A stretch of DNA of 64,000 bases from Streptomyces sp. NBS 14/10 (GTDB lineage Bacteria > Actinomycetota > Actinomycetes > Streptomycetales > Streptomycetaceae). The position numbers and the translations under genes are program-made. The stretch is from the NCBI RefSeq assembly GCF_002224125.1, contig NZ_NCSM01000022.1:682690-746689 (forward strand), in the 5' to 3' direction. This document shows, piece after piece, positions 60,413 to 64,000 of the stretch. Position 1 is the stretch's first letter. Each line of letters starts with the position of its first letter. Under the pieces are notes generated by a model. That model was not told the DNA's origin. It ran no database searches and was given only the letters and a program-made list of their open reading frames with translations.

Positions 60413-61813
60413 TCAGCGGTGGGCCATCGCCTGCTTGACGAGCGTCCGCCCGAAGTCCCACATCAGCCCGCCGCCCCCGTGTGCGTCGTCCATGACGGCC
60501 GTGAACGCCTCGACGAAGCGGTCCACTTCCCGCTCCCCGATGATCAGCGGCGGAATCAGCTTGATGACCTCCAGATGGTCGCCGGAGACCTGGGTGAGGA
60601 TGCGGTGCCGCTGCAGCAGCGGTACGACCACCATCTGCGCGAACAGCCCCTTGCGGGCCGCCTGGAGCATCGCCCAGCGGCTGCGCAGCCCCAGCGAGGT
60701 CGGCTTCCCGAACTCGATGCCGATCATCAGCCCGCGCCCGCGCACCTCGTACAGCAGCTCATAACGGTCCACCAGCGCGGCGAGGCGGGTGCGCAGCAGA
60801 TCGCCGGTCTGCCGGGCGTTCTCGACGACCTTCTCGTCCTCCATGACCGCGAGGACGGCCAGACCCGCGGCCATCGCCTGCGCGTTGGCGCCGAAGCTCG
60901 CCGAGTGGACCAGTACCCGGTCCATCGACGAATACACGCGCTTGAAGATCCAGTCCTTGCCGAGCGTCGCGCCGACGGGCACATACCCGCCCGACAGCGC
61001 CTTGGCCACGCACACCAGATCCGGCTCCACGCCCGACTCATGCTCGTACGCGTAGAAGGCGCCGGTCCGGCCTAGCCCCGTCTGCACCTCGTCGGCGATG
61101 AGCAGCGCCTTGTGCTTGTGCAGCAGCTCCTGGGCGGCGCGCAGAAAGCCGGGCGGGGTCTCGTGGACGCCCTTGCCCTGGATCGGCTCGACCACGAACC
61201 CGGCCACATCGCCGCGCCCCAGCTCCCGCTCGAGCGCGGCCAGGTCGCCGAGCGGAATGGCCGTGTCCGGCAGCAGCGGCGCGAACCCCTTACGGAAGGA
61301 GTCCTCTCCGTTGACCGACAGCGAACCGGTCGTCAGGCCGTGGAAGGCGTGCGTGCAGAACAGCACGCGCGGCTTGCCCGTCGCGTACCGGGCGAACTTC
61401 AAGGCGGTCTCCACCGCCTCCGTACCGCTGTTGCCGAAGAAGACCCGGTCCAGGTGCGGGGCGTGGCCGAGCAGCTTCTCGGCGAGCAGACCGGGCAGCG
61501 GCTGGCAGTCGAAGCGGGTCAGATCGGCCAGCTGGGCGTCCAGCACGTCGTGCAGCGCCTTGCGGACGACCGGGTGGTGGCGGCCCAGGCCCATCACCCC
61601 GAAGCCGGCGAGCATATCGAGGTAGTCCTGGCCCTCGTCGTCCCAGAAGTACGCGCCCTCGGCCCGCTCGTAGACCTTGTCGAAGCCGATGGTGTGCAGC
61701 ATCCGCGGCAGCTGGTGGTTGAGGTGCCTGGTATGCAGGTCGTACCGCTCGGACCCGCGCTCGGCCAGGAGCTTGTCCAGGTCGAAGCCCGACCCCTGCT
61801 CGGCTGCTGTCAT
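60413..61813 (-). CDS. Class III aminotransferase, HpnO-like
   Basis: 466 residues. PLP-binding segments: [30 protein letters not shown] (cofactor Asp) and [12 protein letters not shown] with the Schiff-base Lys. Its ATG overlaps the dxs stop (ATGA), so it is coupled to the methylerythritol-phosphate pathway genes. In Streptomyces hopanoid loci a similar aminotransferase sits at this place and is proposed to make aminobacteriohopanetriol (HpnO); other class III substrates are not excluded. Confidence 0.85.
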   Translation of the reverse strand: MTAAEQGSGFDLDKLLAERGSERYDLHTRHLNHQLPRMLHTIGFDKVYERAEGAYFWDDEGQDYLDMLAGFGVMGLGRHHPVVRKALHDVLDAQLADLTRFDCQPLPGLLAEKLLGHAPHLDRVFFGNSGTEAVETALKFARYATGKPRVLFCTHAFHGLTTGSLSVNGEDSFRKGFAPLLPDTAIPLGDLAALERELGRGDVAGFVVEPIQGKGVHETPPGFLRAAQELLHKHKALLIADEVQTGLGRTGAFYAYEHESGVEPDLVCVAKALSGGYVPVGATLGKDWIFKRVYSSMDRVLVHSASFGANAQAMAAGLAVLAVMEDEKVVENARQTGDLLRTRLAALVDRYELLYEVRGRGLMIGIEFGKPTSLGLRSRWAMLQAARKGLFAQMVVVPLLQRHRILTQVSGDHLEVIKLIPPLIIGEREVDRFVEAFTAVMDDAHGGGGLMWDFGRTLVKQAMAHR

Positions 61814-63819
61814 GCGTCCTTCTCCTTGCGGGCCGCGGGCGGGGCCGGCCGGGCGGTGGCCGCGCGCCGCCCGGCGCCGGGGGCGGTGGTGACGGGCGCG
61901 GTGACGGGAACGGCGGCGGATGCGTCGATACGGGCCAGGGCCGCGCCGATCCGGCCCGCGATCTCGGCCGGGGTGAGCCCGATGTCGGCCAGCACCTCCC
62001 CGCGCTTGGCGTGTGCCAGGAACGCCTCGGGGATGCCGAACGTGCGCACCGGCAGATCGACTTCGGCGTCGCGCAGCGCCTGCGCCACCGCCGCCCCCAC
62101 CCCGCCGGTGCGGCTGTTGTCCTCGACGACGGCCACGGCGCGGTGGCACGCCGCCAGCCCGGGCAGGGCGGGGTCGACGGGCTTGACCCAGCGCGGGTCG
62201 ACGACCGTGCAGCCGATGCCCCGCTCGGCCAGCAGCTCGGCCGCCGCCAGCCCGACCTGGGCCATCACCCCGGCCACGACCAGCAGCACATCACCGCCGC
62301 CGCCCTGGTCGGCCGGTTCGGGCCCGCCGTGCCGCAGCACATCCATGCCGCCGACGCGGCCGAGCGCCGGGATCGGCTCGCCCACCGACTCCTTGGGGAA
62401 GCGGATGACGGTCGGCGCGTCAGCCACGTCCAGCGCCTCGCGCAGCTGGGCACGCAGCTGGTCCGCGTCGCGCGGGGCGGCGACCCGCAGACCCGGCACC
62501 ACCTGGAGGACGGACATGTCCCACATGCCGTTGTGACTGGGCCCGTCGGTGCCGGTGACGCCCGCGCGGTCCAGGACGAAGGTCACCCCGCACTTGTGCA
62601 GCGCGACGTCCATCAGCAGCTGGTCGAAGGCGCGGTTGAGGAAGGTGGCGTAGACGGCGAAGACCGGGTGCAGCCCGCCGGTGGCGAGACCGGCGGCGGA
62701 GACCGCGGCGTGCTGCTCGGCGATGCCGACGTCCCACACCCGCCGCGGATACGCCTGGGCGAACTCGGTCAGGCCGACGGGGTCCAGCATCGCGGCGGTG
62801 AGCGCCACCACATCGGGGCGCTCGGCGCCGATCCGTACCATCTCCTCGCCGAACACCGAGGTCCATGAGCGGCCTCCGGAGGGCGCGAGGGGCGCGCAGG
62901 TCAGCGGGTCCATGGCGCCGACCGTATGGAAGCGGTCGGCCTCGTCCTCCAGCGCGGGCCGGTAGCCGCGGCCCTTCTCGGTCAGGCAGTGGACGAGGAC
63001 CGGGCCGTGGAACCGCCGGGCGCGGCGCAGGGCCGATTCGACGGCCGCGATGTCGTGTCCGTCGATGGGGCCGACGTACTTCAGGCCCAGGTCCTCGAAC
63101 ATGCCCTGTGGTGCGAAGGCGTCCTTGAAGCCCTTCTTGGCGCCGTGCAGCGACTCGTACAGCGGCTGGCCGACCACGGGCGTGCGCTGCAGTACGTCCT
63201 TGCCCCAGGCCAGAAAGCGCTCATAGCCGTCGGTGGTGCGGAGGGTGGCCAGGTGGTTGGCGAGGCCGCCGATGGTGGGCGCGTACGAGCGCTCGTTGTC
63301 GTTGACGACGATGATCAGCGGACGGTCCCGGGCGGCGGCGATGTTGTTGAGCGCTTCCCAGGCCATACCGCCGGTCAGCGCGCCGTCGCCGATGACCGCG
63401 ACGACATGCCGGTCGGTGCGGCCAAGGACCTCGTTGGCCTTGGCCAGGCCGTCGGCCCAGCCCAGGACGGTGGAGGCGTGGCTGTTCTCGATGACGTCGT
63501 GCTCGGACTCGGCGCGCGACGGGTAGCCGGACAGCCCGCCCTTGCCGCGGAGCTTGGAGAAGTCCTTGCGGCCGGTGAGCAGTTTATGGACGTAGGACTG
63601 GTGCCCGGTGTCCCACAGGATGCGGTCCACGGGCGAGTCGAAGACGCGGTGGAGTGCTATGGACAGCTCGACGACACCCAGGTTGGGGCCCAGGTGCCCG
63701 CCGGTTCTGGCCACCGCCGTGATCAGGAACTGACGGATCTCCTCCGCCAGTTCGGCCAGCTGTTTCTCGGTCAGTGTCCTGAGGTCACGTGGGCCCCCGA
63801 CGCGCTCCAGTAGTGGCAT
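61810..63819 (-). CDS. dxs: 1-deoxy-D-xylulose-5-phosphate synthase
   Basis: 669 residues: thiamine-diphosphate motif [16 protein letters not shown], early [13 protein letters not shown] and [12 protein letters not shown], transketolase-like central and C-terminal domains ([18 protein letters not shown]). It condenses pyruvate and glyceraldehyde 3-phosphate in the first MEP-pathway step. Second gene after ispG on this strand. The C-terminus has a long Pro/Ala tail. Confidence 0.97.
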   Translation of the reverse strand: MPLLERVGGPRDLRTLTEKQLAELAEEIRQFLITAVARTGGHLGPNLGVVELSIALHRVFDSPVDRILWDTGHQSYVHKLLTGRKDFSKLRGKGGLSGYPSRAESEHDVIENSHASTVLGWADGLAKANEVLGRTDRHVVAVIGDGALTGGMAWEALNNIAAARDRPLIIVVNDNERSYAPTIGGLANHLATLRTTDGYERFLAWGKDVLQRTPVVGQPLYESLHGAKKGFKDAFAPQGMFEDLGLKYVGPIDGHDIAAVESALRRARRFHGPVLVHCLTEKGRGYRPALEDEADRFHTVGAMDPLTCAPLAPSGGRSWTSVFGEEMVRIGAERPDVVALTAAMLDPVGLTEFAQAYPRRVWDVGIAEQHAAVSAAGLATGGLHPVFAVYATFLNRAFDQLLMDVALHKCGVTFVLDRAGVTGTDGPSHNGMWDMSVLQVVPGLRVAAPRDADQLRAQLREALDVADAPTVIRFPKESVGEPIPALGRVGGMDVLRHGGPEPADQGGGGDVLLVVAGVMAQVGLAAAELLAERGIGCTVVDPRWVKPVDPALPGLAACHRAVAVVEDNSRTGGVGAAVAQALRDAEVDLPVRTFGIPEAFLAHAKRGEVLADIGLTPAEIAGRIGAALARIDASAAVPVTAPVTTAPGAGRRAATARPAPPAARKEKDA

Positions 63820-63851
63820 GCGCGGATCCCCTCCTTGCGTATGTACGTAGA

Positions 63852-64000
63852 TCAGCTCACGGTGACCTCGGGGATACCCGAAGGGGCCCCGTCCTTCTCC
63901 ATCTGCTCGGCGATCTTCATGGCCTCGTCGATCAGGGTCTCCACGATCTTCGACTCGGGCACCGTCTTGATCACCTCACCCTTGACGAAGATCTGCCCCT
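63852..64000 (-). CDS. ispG: 4-hydroxy-3-methylbut-2-enyl diphosphate synthase, C-terminal end
   Basis: The last 48 codons of a gene cut by the right edge: [19 protein letters not shown]…EQMEKDG…PEVTVS, the actinobacterial IspG (GcpE) C-terminus. IspG makes HMBPP with an Fe-S cluster. It lies 32 nt before dxs; the ispG-dxs-aminotransferase order is that of Streptomyces hopanoid loci. Confidence 0.9.
   Translation of the reverse strand, partial: GQIFVKGEVIKTVPESKIVETLIDEAMKIAEQMEKDGAPSGIPEVTVS

Overview
The window is GC-rich (about 70% or more) actinobacterial chromosome, almost certainly Streptomyces. Signs are the extreme third-position GC, rare TTA leucine codons restricted to a few genes, leaderless starts, DasR-, CebR- and CsnR-type operators, DUF397/DUF5753 developmental cassettes and an intact pheST / infC-rpmI-rplT block in the Streptomyces order. 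No rRNA, tRNA, CRISPR array, insertion sequence or integrase was seen.

Layout. 0-6.5 kb: partial MocR regulator, EamA exporter, DUF1918 protein, a Tat-exported UPF0748 glycosidase-like protein divergent from a secreted GH74 xyloglucanase under a perfect CebR box, then 3-hydroxybutyryl-CoA dehydrogenase. 6.5-13.7 kb: flavin monooxygenase, a two-component system, and a beta-carbonic anhydrase overlapping a SulP transporter (a likely bicarbonate module). 13.8-27.4 kb: core genes, namely Nudix, a TPR regulator, a PP2C phosphatase, pheT-pheS, a PAS kinase, a TrmH methyltransferase, rplT-rpmI-infC (infC apparently starts at AUC behind a hairpin-bearing leader), DUF1844, aquaporin and SseB. 27.4-33.4 kb: beta-lactamase-like protein, an orphan mycosin pair, a PLP aldolase/deaminase-like protein and a DUF2510 protein.

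33.4-40.2 kb is a gamma-glutamylation catabolic cluster matching the GlnA4 ethanolamine locus of Streptomyces: SDR, aldehyde dehydrogenase, glutamine-synthetase-like ligase, FadR-type regulator, permease and gamma-glutamyl hydrolase. A 20-nt motif is shared by two of its promoters. 40.3-45.6 kb is a secretion region: two paralogous small secreted proteins with duplicated promoters flank a trypco2 gene, followed by chitosanase (CsnR-type operator), a membrane-protein gene remnant, an MBL hydrolase and a GH19 chitinase (two DasR-like sites).

45.6-53.7 kb is the most interesting part. It is a divergent cluster with a DUF6745 protein and a small MYRQGDV protein on one arm. The other arm carries two LRR-like STM4015 paralogues, STM4014 (ATP-grasp-like), STM4013 (alkaline-phosphatase-superfamily) and two radical-SAM proteins (STM4012, STM4011). 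This is the conserved but functionally unexplained STM4011-STM4015 system. A triple GACAACGC repeat lies between the arms.

53.7-56.2 kb is a WhiJ/AbaA-like cassette (XRE-DUF5753, DUF397, HATPase) with a DUF574 methyltransferase. 56.3-64 kb holds an SGNH hydrolase, GH36 alpha-galactosidase, a tyrosine phosphatase, and the isoprenoid/hopanoid edge (HpnO-like aminotransferase, dxs, 3' end of ispG). Six genes carry a TTA codon, which would place them under bldA control.
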